DNA of 64,000 nt from an uncultured Actinomycetes bacterium (GTDB lineage Bacteria > Actinomycetota > Thermoleophilia > Solirubrobacterales > 70-9): assembly GCA_946482365.1 (NCBI GenBank), contig CAMLQY010000004.1:1-64000 (forward strand), in the 5' to 3' direction. The stretch's first letter is position 1; every line of letters begins with the position of its first letter. The notes under the pieces were generated by a model. That model was not told the origin of the DNA. It worked only from the letters and a program-made list of their open reading frames with translations, and did not search any database. This document shows positions 63,351-64,000 of the stretch, piece by piece. Both the position numbers and the translations under genes were made by a program.

Positions 63351-64000
63351 GGCTCCAGCACCACCTTGATCGCGCCGTTTTCCTTCTTCTGGAACATCTC
63401 GTAGGCGCTCGGCGCCTCGGCCAGCGGCAGCCGGTGGGTGGTGAGGTCGTCGACGCCGAGCGGGTCCTCGTCGCCTTCGAGCAGCGGCAGGATCTCGTCG
63501 GTCCAGCGCCGCACGTGGGCCTGGCCCATGCGGATCTGCACCCCCTTGTCGAAGAGCTGCATCATTGGCAGCGGGTCGAGCTGGCCGCCGTAGACGCCGG
63601 AGATCGAGATCGTGCCGCCGCGGCGAACGCTGTCGATCGCGTCGAGCAGCGCCGAGAGCCGGTCGACCGCCGCCTTTTCGGTCGCCTTGGCCGCGAGCGC
63701 GTCGGGCAGCAGCCCGGCCAGCGTCTGGGCCATCTTCGCGCCGGGCGCGCCGTGGGCCTCCATCCCGACCGCGTCGATCACGCTGTCGGGCCCGCGCCCG
63801 CCGGTCAGCTCGCGCAGCGCGGCCGAGACGTCGGCGTGCTCCTCGGGGTCGAGCGTCTCGATCTCGTGGCGAGCCGCCATCGCCCGCCGCTCCGGCACGG
63901 GGTCGATTCCGAAGACGCGCTCCGCCCCTTTGTATCGGGCGATCCGCGCGCACATCTGCCCGATCGGCCCGAGCCCGAAGACGGCGAGGCTGCCCCCTTT
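63347..64000 (-). CDS. Zn-dependent alcohol dehydrogenase family, C-terminal part
   Basis: The C-terminal 217 residues of a medium-chain dehydrogenase; the 5' end is outside the window. The nucleotide fold is visible as GGSLAVFGLGPIGQMCARIARY, with FGIDPVPERRA after it and DSVIDAVGMEAHG further on, and GGTISISGVYGG. The long insert and VRRWTDEILPLLE resemble the glutathione-independent formaldehyde-dehydrogenase-like branch. The substrate is unknown. It is first in a coupled pair with the CDGSH protein. Confidence 0.85.
   Translation of the reverse strand, partial: KGGSLAVFGLGPIGQMCARIARYKGAERVFGIDPVPERRAMAARHEIETLDPEEHADVSAALRELTGGRGPDSVIDAVGMEAHGAPGAKMAQTLAGLLPDALAAKATEKAAVDRLSALLDAIDSVRRGGTISISGVYGGQLDPLPMMQLFDKGVQIRMGQAHVRRWTDEILPLLEGDEDPLGVDDLTTHRLPLAEAPSAYEMFQKKENGAIKVVLEP

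Noticed and set aside
1..64000. CRISPR arrays, rRNA genes, insertion sequences and replication origins
   Set aside because: No regularly spaced repeats, no rRNA-like stretches, no transposase or integrase frame, and no DnaA-box cluster were seen on either strand.

Overview
The window is a chromosome segment from a high-GC actinobacterium, most likely Thermoleophilia (Solirubrobacterales-like). The grounds are roughly 70% GC coding DNA in the backbone, F420-type oxidoreductases, a LigD with PE-LIG-POL order, small protein families I associate with that group, and start codons that often sit 6-12 nt after a TAnnnT -10 box, as in leaderless transcripts. The species assignment is inference. The window holds about 70 protein genes and eight tRNA genes (Leu-CAA, Leu-UAG, Trp-CCA, Gly-UCC, Pro-GGG, Pro-UGG, Arg-UCU, His-GUG). 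I saw no rRNA, CRISPR array or insertion sequence.

Layout. 1-3.9 kb: the 3' end of an acyl-CoA carboxylase carboxyltransferase, then acetoacetate-CoA ligase and an MBL-fold hydrolase on the other strand. 3.9-8.2 kb: five tRNAs, a free-standing LAGLIDADG-like protein, a YihY membrane protein and a PQQ-propeller protein. 8.2-14.4 kb: a lower-GC accessory island behind tRNA-Pro(GGG). It has an unknown gene, a 30-bp direct repeat of the tRNA, a decayed pseudogene, a SIR2-HerA defence pair and a HIRAN protein. 14.4-25 kb: housekeeping and accessory metabolism (F420 protein, ABC solute-binding protein, MocR regulator, FAD enzyme, NUDIX, RDD, haloalkane dehalogenase, phosphoesterase, hydrolase). 25.1-28.7 kb: a second accessory insert behind tRNA-Pro(UGG) with a three-gene TIR module: an FxsC/TIR-like protein, a KGGxGR ATPase-TIR-transmembrane protein, and a small helical protein of no recognised family. 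28.7-40 kb: MFS transporter, MsrA, a large membrane protein, hydrolase, DUF899, a P-loop kinase, a sterol desaturase-like enzyme, a USP-like membrane protein and an amidotransferase. 40.0-41.6 kb: a third lower-GC insert behind tRNA-His with DUF2188 and a SIR2-like DUF4917 protein. 41.8-46 kb: an ArsB/NhaD transporter with a CBS partner, PdxH-like and F420/LLM enzymes, and a degenerate RsbW-like protein. 46-62 kb: LigD, then a general-stress block (STAS protein, sugar ABC transporter plus glucosidase, CBS protein, sulfotransferase, GshA-like ligase, ferritin-like proteins, an epimerase fused to two ferritin-like domains, a USP membrane protein and a diiron/heme-oxygenase-fold protein). 62-64 kb: glycosyltransferase, CDGSH protein and a partial Zn-alcohol dehydrogenase.

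Three themes join the genes. First, three of the tRNA genes have accessory inserts with NAD-linked defence-type domains (SIR2, TIR, DUF4917) immediately behind them, so these tRNAs look like integration hot spots. Second, at least seven SigB/SigF-type promoters (GTTTnn, 13-14 nt, GGGTAn) lie before stress-type genes, mostly in 48-61 kb, next to STAS and RsbW-like partner-switching genes. Third, a family of intergenic inverted repeats with GGTGCAACG/CGTTGCACC ends occurs three times. Two genes (a P-loop kinase and a small membrane protein) appear to start at CTG and ATC.

All family assignments are from reading the sequence and from memory of the families; no database search was run.
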